Assembly: GCA_041657845.1 (NCBI GenBank)
Contig: JBBABD010000001.1
Span: 1-64,000, forward strand
Direction: 5' to 3'
From: Parcubacteria group bacterium
GTDB taxonomy: Bacteria > Patescibacteriota > Minisyncoccia > Moranbacterales > JAKLHP01
DNA: 64,000 nucleotides
Below, piece after piece: positions 9,302 to 17,062 of the stretch (its first letter is position 1; each line of letters opens with the position of its first letter). The notes beneath the pieces are model-generated. The model saw nothing but the letters and a program-made list of their open reading frames with translations, had not been told where the DNA came from and made no database searches. A program made the translations under genes and the position numbers.

Positions 9302-10972
9302 TTATTCTTTCTTAAAACTTAGCGATAACGCTATTCCAAAATAAACCCACAAAAATCCAAGATAAACACCAGCGTTGAATAGATTTGGAATTAAAAGCGC
9401 AAAAAATCCAAGATTCATAAATAATCCGATTATCTTGCTCTCGGAATCATTCCGCATACAATATACTACTGATTTTACGAAAATATAGACCCAGATAGCA
9501 AGAAAGGCAAGAAGCCCGATTATTCCGGAACCCAACCAAACTTCCAAGAAAATATTGCTGGAATTGAGTCCTGTTCCCCTTTCATCCTTTCCCAAAACAC
9601 TGGAAATATTTCCCCAGCCGATTCCGAAAATCGGATGCGTTTTGATTTGCTCAATTGATTTTTGATAAATTTGGCTGCGAATACTCATATTAGGATCAGC
9701 CCTATATATTTCTCGTATCTCAAACCCTGCTTCTCTTTCTTGATTTATATCTTCCAGATTAATATGCCGACATCCATATTGTTCCAACTCTGGAATATCC
9801 CCGATCTTTTCTGGCAATGTATCGATTTCTGGCAATGTATCGAGGTTCAACCTCGATACATCACAGGCAATGGTTATTTTCTGCATTCCCGACCCGGTAC
9901 TTTGCGCACGATTAAACAGTTGAAAATTCGTGAGATGAAAAACGTAAACAATCCCAATACTACAAATTATTGCTATAGCAAGAAATTGTAATATGGATAA
10001 AAATTGCTTCCCTTGCCAATCCTTTGGATGAAACGAAAAATTAGTAAAACTAGCTTTCGAAAATACTAAAGTTATAAATCCCGCTCCGAGCCAAGCACTG
10101 CGACTAACTGTCAGAATCAAAAGAATAAAAACTGGAATGAGAAAAAGATAGCAAACAGCTAACGTAAAGTATTTGGTATCTAGTATTTTGTATTTCGTAT
10201 TTTGGAAATTGAGATTTGGGATTTGTTTAGAAATTAGATAATTAGGTGAATTAGAAATTTGATAAATTATCGTATATATTACGGCTATTAAAATTACAAT
10301 AAATATACCTAACCAGTCAGCCTCTGTAAATACTGAATTCGGTCTTCCCGGCATTACTTCAAACGAATTTGAACCGCGCAAAAACAAAATATTTTGCCAG
10401 ATACCATAAAAAACAACAATTATTGATGAACCCAAGAAAAACGGCATGATTCTTTTCAAATCTTCTAGCGTTTGAATATAATTCCGAACCAGCCAGTATA
10501 GAGCCGAAAAAGAAAAAATAATTATTGATTGTTTAAAAGCCACTCCTTTGTTAATTGCGAAAAATGAACTCAAAAATCCAGCCAGCGCAAAAACACCAAT
10601 CACATAGTCAAACCATTTCAATTTTACCAGTTCAAAATTCAAGCGTTTGGTAAAATATCGAAGAAGCAGAGAAAAAATCGTCAGCGCGCCGATTAATTGA
10701 TACGGCCTAACGAATAATCCCAAAGAATCCGGCGCCAAATTTATGTTTTCCAAAGCAATTGTTCCCACAAAAAACAAAAAGCTCCACCCCGGACGATACA
10801 AAGCAAAAATTAAATATATAAATGAAAAGAAAATAAAATCCCCCATCCGTATCGGCAAAACTCCAGTATTAGAAAGTAAAATTAAGAAAAAAACCAGCAA
10901 AAAATTCACCAAAATAAGATAATATTTCGGTTTATTGAGATTATTGACAAATTGTTGGAGATATGAGAGCAT
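9302..10972 (-). CDS. O-antigen ligase/Wzy-like membrane polymerase
   Basis: Integral membrane protein of 556 residues with about ten hydrophobic helices and a large extracytoplasmic loop (~365-440), followed by HPIFGIGWGNISS, a typical WaaL/Wzy motif. It probably polymerises or ligates lipid-linked glycan outside the membrane. Two stretches look inserted: residues ~236-263 are encoded by word-repeat DNA (N/K/Y-rich, QNTKYKILDTKY), and residues ~371-380 by a perfect 27-bp palindrome. The start overlaps no other gene once the divergent small gene is started at 11011. No Shine-Dalgarno site is visible. Confidence 0.88.
   Translation of the reverse strand: MLSYLQQFVNNLNKPKYYLILVNFLLVFFLILLSNTGVLPIRMGDFIFFSFIYLIFALYRPGWSFLFFVGTIALENINLAPDSLGLFVRPYQLIGALTIFSLLLRYFTKRLNFELVKLKWFDYVIGVFALAGFLSSFFAINKGVAFKQSIIIFSFSALYWLVRNYIQTLEDLKRIMPFFLGSSIIVVFYGIWQNILFLRGSNSFEVMPGRPNSVFTEADWLGIFIVILIAVIYTIIYQISNSPNYLISKQIPNLNFQNTKYKILDTKYFTLAVCYLFLIPVFILLILTVSRSAWLGAGFITLVFSKASFTNFSFHPKDWQGKQFLSILQFLAIAIICSIGIVYVFHLTNFQLFNRAQSTGSGMQKITIACDVSRLNLDTLPEIDTLPEKIGDIPELEQYGCRHINLEDINQEREAGFEIREIYRADPNMSIRSQIYQKSIEQIKTHPIFGIGWGNISSVLGKDERGTGLNSSNIFLEVWLGSGIIGLLAFLAIWVYIFVKSVVYCMRNDSESKIIGLFMNLGFFALLIPNLFNAGVYLGFLWVYFGIALSLSFKKE
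9835..9861. repeat. Perfect 27-bp palindrome inside the Wzy-like gene
   Basis: Thirteen bases, ATGTATCGAGGTT, a single central C, then the exact reverse complement. The left arm is preceded by two direct copies of TTCTGGCAATGTATCGA-like sequence (9820-9843). It falls in the large extracytoplasmic loop, where an insertion would be tolerated. Confidence 0.85.
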
Positions 10973-11010
10973 CGTACGTTATAGAAAAAATAAAACTGGA
11001 GGGCTATAAT

Positions 11011-11274
11011 ATGTATAATGATACACTACTCGTATTGGCGTATGTGGCAATGTTCGTTTCACTTGGCCTTATCGCATTAGGGCACAAGATCGCAAAAAAT
11101 GTAAAAAACAATTTTGCCAGAGAAGAGCTGAAGTTTTCAGCAGAAATTATTCTCGTCGCATCTTTTGTTTTGGTGATAGCAATGATATTGGCTAATGTAT
11201 TCATTACACAAAATATTAGCAATATCAACAAAGAAATATCATCCCACATGCAAGATATCCCCGAGGAACCGTAA
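11011..11274 (+). CDS. Small two-TM hypothetical protein
   Basis: Not recognised. Starting at 11011 the protein has 87 residues with TM helices at ~6-24 and ~44-66 and short charged ends. I prefer this start over an upstream ATG at 10963 because GGAGGG (10998-11003) lies 7 nt before it and because it avoids overlapping the divergent Wzy-like gene. The stop codon lies inside a perfect terminator hairpin (11263-11282). A monocistronic gene with strong translation signals among genes that lack them suggests an independently acquired or independently regulated unit. Confidence 0.75.
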   Translation: MYNDTLLVLAYVAMFVSLGLIALGHKIAKNVKNNFAREELKFSAEIILVASFVLVIAMILANVFITQNISNINKEISSHMQDIPEEP

Positions 11275-11287
11275 GGTTCCTCTTTTT
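11263..11287 (+). terminator. Intrinsic terminator overlapping the stop of the two-TM gene
   Basis: GAGGAACC (11263-11270), loop GTAA and GGTTCCTC (11275-11282) form a perfect 8-bp stem followed by TTTTT. The stop codon TAA (11272-11274) is in the loop, so termination follows directly on translation. Confidence 0.92.
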
Positions 11288-11317
11288 AATTTAATTAAAA
11301 ATTTGGAACTATTCACT

Positions 11318-11413
11318 CTGCGTCGGTTCAAGTCTCTGACTTGAATCGAAACTGTTCTGAAAAACCTGCGTCGGTTCAAGTCTCTGACTTGAATCGAAAC
11401 TGTTCTGAAAAAC
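11318..11413. repeat. Two tandem 48-bp repeats with internal hairpins
   Basis: A 48-bp unit beginning CTGCGTCGGTTCAAGTC is present twice without change (11318-11365, 11366-11413). Each unit has a stem TTCAAGTC/GACTTGAA with loop TCT. No reading frame crosses it convincingly. The 318-bp gap 11275-11592 holds only this repeat, two terminators and a REP element; I see no gene in it. Confidence 0.9.
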
Positions 11414-11420
11414 CGACACT

Positions 11421-11456
11421 GGCCCTGGGAAACCCCTTGGCCTTTTTTATTTTTAA
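11421..11456 (+). terminator. Probable intrinsic terminator after the tandem repeat
   Basis: GGCC...GGG, loop AAA, CCC...GGCC then TTTTTTATTTTT. The stem has an internal mismatch but is GC-rich and followed by a strong T tract, so it should stop plus-strand transcription passing through the repeats. Confidence 0.7.
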
Positions 11457-11477
11457 CTTGCTGTTTTAAAATTCTGT

Positions 11478-11586
11478 GTCATTTCGACCGAGATTATTTC
11501 GAGCTTTGCGAGAAATAATCGAGTGGAGAAATCTAATCAGAACTGCTATTAGATCTCTCGACTCGCTATCGCTCGCTCGAGATGAC
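11478..11586. repeat. Palindromic REP-like element (GTCATTTCGACC type)
   Basis: About 109 bp beginning GTCATTTCGACCGAGA and ending GCTCGCTCGAGATGAC, with internal stems (for example CGAGATTATTTC pairing to GAAATAATCG, and AGATCTCTCGACTCGC). It belongs to the widespread GTCATT...ATGAC repeat type but to a different subfamily from the copies at 9012, 18153 and 50749. Confidence 0.8.
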
Positions 11587-11592
11587 ATTTTT

Positions 11593-12765
11593 TTATTTCA
11601 AATTCTCTATTACATTAAACAACTTTTCCACAAAATTATCCCACGAAAATTTTTGCGCTCGGTCTTTTCCTCTTCTTCGCAGTTCATCGCGCAAATGTCC
11701 ATGCAGAATAACATTTCTCATCACCATCGCAATATCCTGAATATCTTCCGGATGGCAATACAAAACCGAATCACCTCCCACTTCCGGAAGCGAAGAATTT
11801 TTGGAAGTAATTACTGGAATACCCTGATTCATCGCTTCCAAAACCGGCAATCCAAATCCTTCATAGAGCGACGGGTAAACAAAAACTAACGCATTTTTAT
11901 ACAGCACCGGCAAATCTTCTTGAGGAACGAAGTCCAACAATTTTACCTGCCCTGTTAAATTCAATTCTTTCACCAATTTTTCCACATCAGTCACGAGCGG
12001 CTTGAGCTCCGGCATCAATTTTCCGGATATTACCAACTTCGGCAAATCCTTGATAAAATGCGTTCTTTTGTTGCTTTCCAGGAGCTTGTGATATGCCCGA
12101 ATCAATCTTTCTGTGTTTTTTCTGACTTCCAATCCTCCGCCTCCCAAAATATATCCTGATTTTAATCCATATTTTCCTAAAACTTTCTTGCTTTTTTCTT
12201 CAAAAACTTCTTTTTTGTAAATCTCATCCGCATCGGGATAATTTACAGAAATTCTTTCCGGCTCTACTCCCAGATGCTGGATCAGGTCTTTTTCTGTCCG
12301 ACTGGAAACTGCCATTATTTTATCCGCTTCTAAAATAGCTTTCTTGGTAAGCTTCCAGTATTTCTTTTTTCGGCAATTGTTGATATATTCTGGAAACAGT
12401 TCAGGAATGATGTCATGGACTAGCATTATGTGAAATGTCGCATCTGATAATATTGTCGGGGAGTGATAAAGACTAACCAGCACATCGCATTTGCCCTGTG
12501 TCACTTTTTTAGGAAGCAACATTTTCTCCCACCAAATTTTTCGAATCAAATCATCCCGCTTCCAAAACGGCAGAAATATTTCTTTCTTGAAGTTTTCGGG
12601 TAATTTAATATCTTCCGGCAAGTCTTCCTCCAAATACAAAACAAACTCATGATTCATAATTCCTGATTCATGATTCTCAATTAATTTCTTCAAGAAATTA
12701 ATTGAAACTTGTCCAATCCCCGTATTCGGCTTCCTGACAAAAGATGCATTGATTCCTATTCTCAT
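11593..12765 (-). CDS. Glycosyltransferase family 4
   Basis: Cytoplasmic GT-B enzyme of 390 residues. It begins MRIGINASFVRKPNTGIGQV, a start typical for GT4 mannosyl/glucosyltransferases. Donor-site motifs are YILGGGGLEVRKNTERLIRA and SLYEGFGLPVLEAMNQG near residues 295-315. A local insertion around residues 24-42 (KKLIENHESGIMNHE) is encoded by a perfect 27-bp palindrome and repeated TGATTCATGATTC words. It stands alone on the minus strand, followed by a REP element and facing the transposase remnant upstream. Confidence 0.92.
   Translation of the reverse strand: MRIGINASFVRKPNTGIGQVSINFLKKLIENHESGIMNHEFVLYLEEDLPEDIKLPENFKKEIFLPFWKRDDLIRKIWWEKMLLPKKVTQGKCDVLVSLYHSPTILSDATFHIMLVHDIIPELFPEYINNCRKKKYWKLTKKAILEADKIMAVSSRTEKDLIQHLGVEPERISVNYPDADEIYKKEVFEEKSKKVLGKYGLKSGYILGGGGLEVRKNTERLIRAYHKLLESNKRTHFIKDLPKLVISGKLMPELKPLVTDVEKLVKELNLTGQVKLLDFVPQEDLPVLYKNALVFVYPSLYEGFGLPVLEAMNQGIPVITSKNSSLPEVGGDSVLYCHPEDIQDIAMVMRNVILHGHLRDELRRRGKDRAQKFSWDNFVEKLFNVIENLK
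12678..12704. repeat. Perfect 27-bp palindrome inside a GT4 gene
   Basis: CAATTAATTTCTT, a single central C, then its exact reverse complement. The geometry (13-1-13) equals the palindrome in the Wzy-like gene, although the sequence differs. It is coding (residues ~21-29) and is followed by direct repeats of TGATTCATGATTC. Confidence 0.85.
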
Positions 12766-12794
12766 ATAACTCGTACGTATTTAGTAAATCACGA

Positions 12795-12855
12795 ATAAGT
12801 GCTAAAATAAAGCGTTGTTTGCTATTAAAATAGCAGTCTAAATTTTAACACTTAT
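12795..12855 (+). promoter_or_regulatory. Nested hairpins just upstream of the transposase ATG
   Basis: ATAAGTGCTAAAAT (12795-12808) pairs with ATTTTAACACTTAT (12842-12855) with one mismatch, and inside it TGCTAT/ATAGCA (12820-12835) forms a second stem. The structure ends 2 nt before the start codon at 12858, where it could hide the initiation region. No terminal inverted repeat of the element was identified with confidence. Confidence 0.55.
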
Positions 12856-12857
12856 CT

Positions 12858-13858
12858 ATGACGGCTAAAACAAAAACAAAAATCAAAAAGAGGTTGCCAG
12901 TTAGAGTGTCTCTCAAGGATTTCAATCGGCATATCAAACCGCATCTGCGAGTTCCGGTGAAAGGACCGGAAGCTAAAATCTCAACTTACAAGATTTTTAA
13001 TTACATCCTTGAAGTCCTGTATACCGGAACTCAATGGAGGCAATTAAAAACCTACAAGAATGAATACTATTGGTCGAGCGTGTATAAATGGCATAACCGC
13101 TGGAGTAAGGATGGAAGCTATCAGAGACTATTTGAAAATTCCATTATCACTTTGGATAAGTTAGGAAAACTGGATTTAACTATTCTCCACGGCGACGGCT
13201 CAAATGTCGTAGCTAAAAAAGGGGAGAAAAAATCGGATACTCGGGACACAAACATCAAAAAGGAGAGAAAGTGCTTTGTATAGCGGATAATAACGGGAAT
13301 ATGATTGCCCCTTTTGCCGTTAATCCGGTTAATGTTTCCGACATGGTTTTGTTCGACAGATCATTCACTAATCTTTTGGAAACTGCTTTTTTTCTCGGCT
13401 GGGATTTGAATCAATCATTCATTACCTTGGATTCGGGATTCTATTCGGAGTTTAATCATTCGATTATTCGCTAGGCGGGAATGATTCCTGTTATTCGTCC
13501 TAACGTCGGAGCCAGAAAGAATCCGGAAAAGATTGAGAAAATTTGGAATGACTTTTCTCCGGTAGCTCATATTTACAAAGAACGTTACAAAATCGAGAGA
13601 TGCTTTGCTTGGGAGGATACTTACCGGAAACTGGTTATTCGTTACGAGAAACTGCAATGCACTTTTATGGGATTCAGATACTTGGCATATTCGATGATAA
13701 TTTCCGTGATGTTTTCAAATAATTATGGGTGTTACTCAATACCAGTTCATACAAATATATTTTACCACAAATTGAAAAATTTATCCCGCTTAAGCTGGTC
13801 ATACATTGCTAACAACGGCGTCTTTTGTTATAATCAAAGCGTAGTAAATAATATTTAA
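12858..13858 (+). pseudogene. Decayed IS4/IS5-type DDE transposase
   Basis: Three fragments together encode one transposase. Fragment 1 (12858-13283) has the N-terminal DUF4096-like region and the first catalytic Asp in ILHGDGSNVVAKKG. Homology continues in the -1 frame after an A6 run at 13227-13232 (GYSGHKHQKGEKVLCIADN), reaches the second Asp in FITLDSGFYSE, hits an in-frame TAG at 13472-13474, and resumes with AGMIPVIRPNV and the YxxRxxxE signature (YKERYKIERCFAWED). The frameshift could be programmed, but the TAG makes the gene dead. The last ~45 residues of the third fragment look non-homologous; the real end is probably near 13720. Confidence 0.88.
13807..13835 (+). promoter_or_regulatory. 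Extended -10 promoter for the UDP-sugar dehydrogenase
   Basis: TTGCTA (13807-13812), 17-nt spacer, TATAAT (13830-13835) with an upstream TG (TTTGTTATAAT). Transcription should start near 13842, about 33 bp before the ATG at 13875. It lies in the tail downstream of the dead transposase, so it may have come with the element. Confidence 0.7.
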
Positions 13859-13874
13859 TTACCAGCAAAAATAC

Positions 13875-15158
13875 ATGGAAAAGAAGAACAAATCAGTCTG
13901 TATTATCGGTCTTGGCTATGTTGGACTCCCTCTGGCAGTTCAAGCAGCGCTCCGAGGATATGACGCCTATGGATTGGAAAATGACGCGGAAAAAGTCAAA
14001 AAAATAAATTCCGGAAAAAGTCCTATCAAAGAAAACTTTCTGGAAATCAACCTTCCGAAAGTAAACATCCACGCTACCACTGATGCAAAAATAATCAAGA
14101 AATGCGATATTTTAATTGTTTGCGTTCCAACTCCTATAGATGAAAAAAAGCTTCCCGATCTAACTCCCGTAAGAGGCGCCATTGAATCGATCATTAAAAA
14201 TTTCCGAAAAGGACAACTCGTCATCATTGAGTCAACCATTAATCCGGGAGTCTGCGAAGAAGTAATCGAACCGATGTTCCGAGAAGCCAGCTTCATAGTC
14301 AATAAAGATTACCATCTTGCCCATTGTCCGGAAAGGATCAATCCCGGCGATCTTAAATGGAACGTAACCAATATTCCGCGAGTAGTCGGTTCTCTTGATA
14401 AAACCGGACTTCAAGGCGCGGCTGATTTTTATGAGAATATTGTCGACGGGCAAATTATGCAAATGAGTTCCATCCGAGAAGCTGAAGCGGTAAAAATTAT
14501 CGAAAACTCATTTCGAGACATTAATATCGCTTTCGTAAATGAATTGGCGAAATCATTTGACAGGTTGGGAATTGACGTCGTTGAGGTTATCAAAGGCGCT
14601 TCGACCAAGCCTTTTTCTTTTATGGCTCATTGGCCGAGTTGCGGAGTCGGCGGTCATTGCATACCGGTTGATCCGTATTACTTGATAGAAAGAGCCAAAC
14701 TTTCCGGATTTGATCATGAATTTATGAAAATTGCCAGAAAAGTGAACCTTTCTATGCCGGAATACACCATTGAACTTCTGCAAGACGCCCTTAATGAAGT
14801 CAAAATGCCTCTTAATGGAACAACCGTCGGAGTTTTAGGACTTTCCTATAAAGCCAACGTTTCTGATCTTCGAGAATCTCCTGTGAAAGAATTGGTAAAA
14901 TTACTTAGGGAAAACAAAGTAAACGTTCTTGTCTTTGATCCATTTGTTCTGGAAAAATCAACCGCCAAAAGCCTAAGCGAACTTTTCAAAAAATCGGACG
15001 CCATACTTTTAGCCACCGATCACGATGAATTCAAAAAAATAACCGCCGAAGACCTTAAAAAAAACAGGGTAAAAGTAGTGATCGACGGAAAAAACTGCCT
15101 GGACAAAGAATCTATCAAAAAATTAGGAATTGTTTATAAAGGGATTGGAAGACGTTAA
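13875..15158 (+). CDS. Nucleotide-sugar dehydrogenase (UDP-GlcNAc/UDP-ManNAc type)
   Basis: NAD-dependent four-electron oxidation of a UDP-hexose or UDP-HexNAc to the uronic acid, in the cytosol. The 427 residues begin with the Rossmann motif IIGLGYVGLPLA (~11-22). The active-site block is SCGVGGHCIPVDPYYL with the catalytic Cys near residue 262. GGHCIPVDP, rather than the GGSCFPKD of the enzyme at 41436-42743, points to the WecC/WbpA/TviB branch, which oxidises N-acetylated sugars (family knowledge). So the cell probably supplies two different uronic acids. No ribosome binding site is visible before the ATG. Confidence 0.92.
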   Translation: MEKKNKSVCIIGLGYVGLPLAVQAALRGYDAYGLENDAEKVKKINSGKSPIKENFLEINLPKVNIHATTDAKIIKKCDILIVCVPTPIDEKKLPDLTPVRGAIESIIKNFRKGQLVIIESTINPGVCEEVIEPMFREASFIVNKDYHLAHCPERINPGDLKWNVTNIPRVVGSLDKTGLQGAADFYENIVDGQIMQMSSIREAEAVKIIENSFRDINIAFVNELAKSFDRLGIDVVEVIKGASTKPFSFMAHWPSCGVGGHCIPVDPYYLIERAKLSGFDHEFMKIARKVNLSMPEYTIELLQDALNEVKMPLNGTTVGVLGLSYKANVSDLRESPVKELVKLLRENKVNVLVFDPFVLEKSTAKSLSELFKKSDAILLATDHDEFKKITAEDLKKNRVKVVIDGKNCLDKESIKKLGIVYKGIGRR

Positions 15159-15170
15159 ACGCTAATAGTT

Positions 15171-15215
15171 GCGAATATAAAACGAATGAATTCGAATTCA
15201 TTCGGTATAATTCGC
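15171..15215. repeat. Perfect palindrome in a word-repeat spacer
   Basis: A perfect 22-bp palindrome at 15183-15204 (CGAATGAATTC and its inverse) is enclosed by GCGAA...TTCGC, making a long hairpin from 15171 to 15215. No T tract follows, so it is a poor terminator; the word GAATTC/CGAAT links it to the self-similar spacers. Confidence 0.8.
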
Positions 15216-15231
15216 GACAATTTGCATTCAT

Positions 15232-15471
15232 ATGTTTTCACTAATTAAATTTATAATCTGGCTTACAGGACTCGTCGTTGTCTCCTATTTTGTGCTGAGC
15301 TATTTCGGTTATGAACCTAATATGAATTATTTCAAAGAAAGCAAGTCCGAGTGTCAGCAAAAACTCAACGACTGCGGAAAAGAATATGTCGAACAAGGAA
15401 CCAAAAACGCCAAATGCGATTTTGACTGCGTTAATGTCGGATCACTTATTATCAAAAAACAAGCTAAATAA
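15232..15471 (+). CDS. Small membrane-anchored four-cysteine hypothetical protein
   Basis: Not recognised. It has 79 residues: an N-terminal TM helix (~4-25) and a hydrophilic remainder with four cysteines, C41-x6-C48 and C62-x3-C66. With the N-terminus inside, the Cys part would lie outside the cytoplasm, where two disulfides are possible. It sits between the UDP-sugar dehydrogenase and a GT2 gene on the same strand, with word-repeat spacers on both sides. A role in the glycan pathway is only suggested by context. Confidence 0.65.
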   Translation: MFSLIKFIIWLTGLVVVSYFVLSYFGYEPNMNYFKESKSECQQKLNDCGKEYVEQGTKNAKCDFDCVNVGSLIIKKQAK

Positions 15472-15518
15472 ATTCGAAATTTGTATATTTGTACAAAATT
15501 CGTAATTCGTAGTTTTTT

Positions 15519-16469
15519 ATGAAACTAGTCGTTAATATTCCTGCCTATAACGAAGAAGAAAAAATAGCGCAAACCATAAAGGAAATACCCCGAAACATTC
15601 CCGGAATCGATGAGGTTTTTGTTCAAGTCGTGGATGACGGATCAAAAGACAAAACCGTCCAAAAATCCCGGGAAGCCGGAGCTGATTTTGTTTTTTCCCA
15701 CAATGTAAATCGCGGAATCGGAATTACTTTCCGGACTTCGGTCGGAAAAGCCCTCAGGAATGGCGCCGATATTATGGTTAACATTGATGCCGATGGACAA
15801 TTTAATCCAGAAGATATTTCCAAAATAATCAAACCGATTCTGGATGGCGAAGCCGATATGGTAAGTGCCGACCGGTTTGGAAAACATAAAGCCAAAAATA
15901 TTCCCTGGATAAAAAGTTTTCTTAATCGCGTGATCGCTTCTATTATTGGAAAATTTTTGAACTACAAAATCAACGACCTCACTTGCGGATTCCGAGCCTA
16001 CAACCGTGAAACCTTACTAAGACTGAATCTTCCGGGAAATTTTACCTACACTCAGGAAACTATCATTGATGCCATCGGAAAAAACCTGAAAGTAATTTGG
16101 GTTCCGGTTGAAGTTATTTATTTCGCCGATAGAGAATCACGAGTTGTAAAAAGCGTTTATAAATATATAAATAATAGCAGCCGAATAATCCTTAAAGCTG
16201 TCCGCGATGTCCGTCCGATGAAATTCTTCGGCGGTCCAGGATTAATTTTGATATCCGCTTCGTTTATATTATTCCTAGTTTTCGCCGTAATGTATTTCCA
16301 GGATTTTAAGATTACTCCTTACCGAAACTATCTTTTGGCCGCCATCACCTTGCTTCTCATTGGTATGCAATTTGTTATCTTCGCCCTCATCGCCGATATG
16401 GTCAAATCCAGCCGCAAACTTACTGAAGATCAGATGTATTTGATCAGGAAGGAAAAGTATAAGAAATAG
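15519..16469 (+). CDS. Family 2 glycosyltransferase with two C-terminal TM helices
   Basis: GT-A fold enzyme of 316 residues, probably moving a sugar from a nucleotide donor to polyprenyl phosphate at the cytoplasmic face. N-terminal motifs are NIPAYNEEEKIAQTI, VVDDGSKDKT (~45-54), the metal-binding NIDADGQFNPEDI (~87-99) and DLTCGFRAYNRE. Two TM helices near 236-262 and 270-298 anchor it, as in DPM1/ArnC-like enzymes. Such enzymes supply lipid-linked sugars to the GT-C proteins that are abundant here (inference). No Shine-Dalgarno site; the upstream spacer is of the word-repeat type. Confidence 0.9.
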   Translation: MKLVVNIPAYNEEEKIAQTIKEIPRNIPGIDEVFVQVVDDGSKDKTVQKSREAGADFVFSHNVNRGIGITFRTSVGKALRNGADIMVNIDADGQFNPEDISKIIKPILDGEADMVSADRFGKHKAKNIPWIKSFLNRVIASIIGKFLNYKINDLTCGFRAYNRETLLRLNLPGNFTYTQETIIDAIGKNLKVIWVPVEVIYFADRESRVVKSVYKYINNSSRIILKAVRDVRPMKFFGGPGLILISASFILFLVFAVMYFQDFKITPYRNYLLAAITLLLIGMQFVIFALIADMVKSSRKLTEDQMYLIRKEKYKK

Positions 16470-16537
16470 TTTTATTTTTCAGCTCTTTTCAAAACGAATA
16501 TTTTTAGAAGGTAAAAATTTAATGAAGGAGGTTGCTC

Positions 16538-16753
16538 ATGCGTAAAAAAATTGCAGAAAATGATGCAGATGTAGCTCAAATATGCATTGGAGTGAAGACA
16601 ATGCAAGAGTAACTATCGAAGTTGAGAAAAGCGGTTCAATCAGGAATATATGACGAAAGATCAATAGTCGGAGACGCTGTCCTGCTAATGGAGGCAGCCA
16701 CAGAAAGGATAGGGGAAGCAGTTTCTAATCTTAGAAAAAAGGAGGGACTATGA
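16538..16753 (+). pseudogene. Small gene interrupted by an in-frame TAA
   Basis: A perfect AGGAGGT (16526-16532) precedes ATG 16538. The frame gives 24 codons (MRKKIAENDADVAQICIGVK...), meets TAA at 16610-16612, and then stays open for 46 further codons of plausible coding sequence (LRKAVQSGIYDERSIVG..., ending in LRKKEGL) to a TGA at 16751-16753. That stop overlaps the ATG of the next gene as ATGA. The whole 71-codon frame therefore looks like one gene broken by a nonsense change, most simply CAA to TAA. Alternatives are a true 24-residue peptide or readthrough. I recognise no family. Confidence 0.6.
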
Positions 16754-17016
16754 ATCTTTGGACTATGCTTGTTATACAAAACGGGAACGACATCAGATGT
16801 TTTGCATTGGGTCCTAACGAAAAAGGGCTATGGGCTGGAGGAATAGCTCAATACAAAGATGGTTTTCATCACACTTGGCTTACAACTTCAAGCTACGGAT
16901 TTTATTCCGCCGAAGGAGCGAAAGAAACGATGGAAAATATCATCAAAGAAGTCCGAAGGTTAGATTTAGGAACTGAAATAAGAAAAATAAATTCAGTTTT
17001 CTCTGGGGAAACATAG
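16750..17016 (+). CDS. Small hypothetical protein
   Basis: Not recognised. The 88-residue protein has no TM segment or signal peptide and carries a WTMLVIQNGNDIRCFALGPNEKGLWAGG N-terminal part that looks like a beta-rich fold and a helical C-terminus (AKETMENIIKEVRRL). GGAGGG (16741-16746) is ideally placed before the ATG. The start overlaps the preceding stop by ATGA, so the two small genes are translationally coupled. The stop lies in a hairpin (17005-17023). Confidence 0.7.
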   Translation: MNLWTMLVIQNGNDIRCFALGPNEKGLWAGGIAQYKDGFHHTWLTTSSYGFYSAEGAKETMENIIKEVRRLDLGTEIRKINSVFSGET

Positions 17017-17030
17017 TTTCCCCGCTTTCT
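17005..17030 (+). terminator. Hairpin terminator at the stop of the small gene
   Basis: GGGGAAAC (17005-17012), loop ATA and GTTTCCCC (17016-17023) form a perfect 8-bp stem, followed by GCTTTCT. The stop codon TAG lies at 17014-17016. The T tract is short, so strength is uncertain. Confidence 0.7.
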
Positions 17031-17062
17031 AAAAATATTTGTTTAATATTTCAAAACATTTG

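Noticed and set aside
11318..11413. CRISPR array
   Set aside because: Only two directly adjacent 48-bp copies without spacers and no cas genes; it is a tandem duplication.
13215..13232. Programmed -1 frameshift in the transposase at the A6 runs
   Set aside because: The heptamer context (GAAAAAA) is imperfect and a later in-frame TAG already inactivates the gene, so simple decay explains it.
13472..13474. UAG read as an amino acid in this organism
   Set aside because: UAG, UAA and UGA all terminate intact genes here; a single dead transposase is no evidence for recoding.
12783..13850. AGTAAAT at 12783-12789 and 13844-13850 as target-site duplication of the IS4/IS5-type element
   Set aside because: The sequences just inside do not form convincing terminal inverted repeats, and a 7-bp AT-rich match is easily random.
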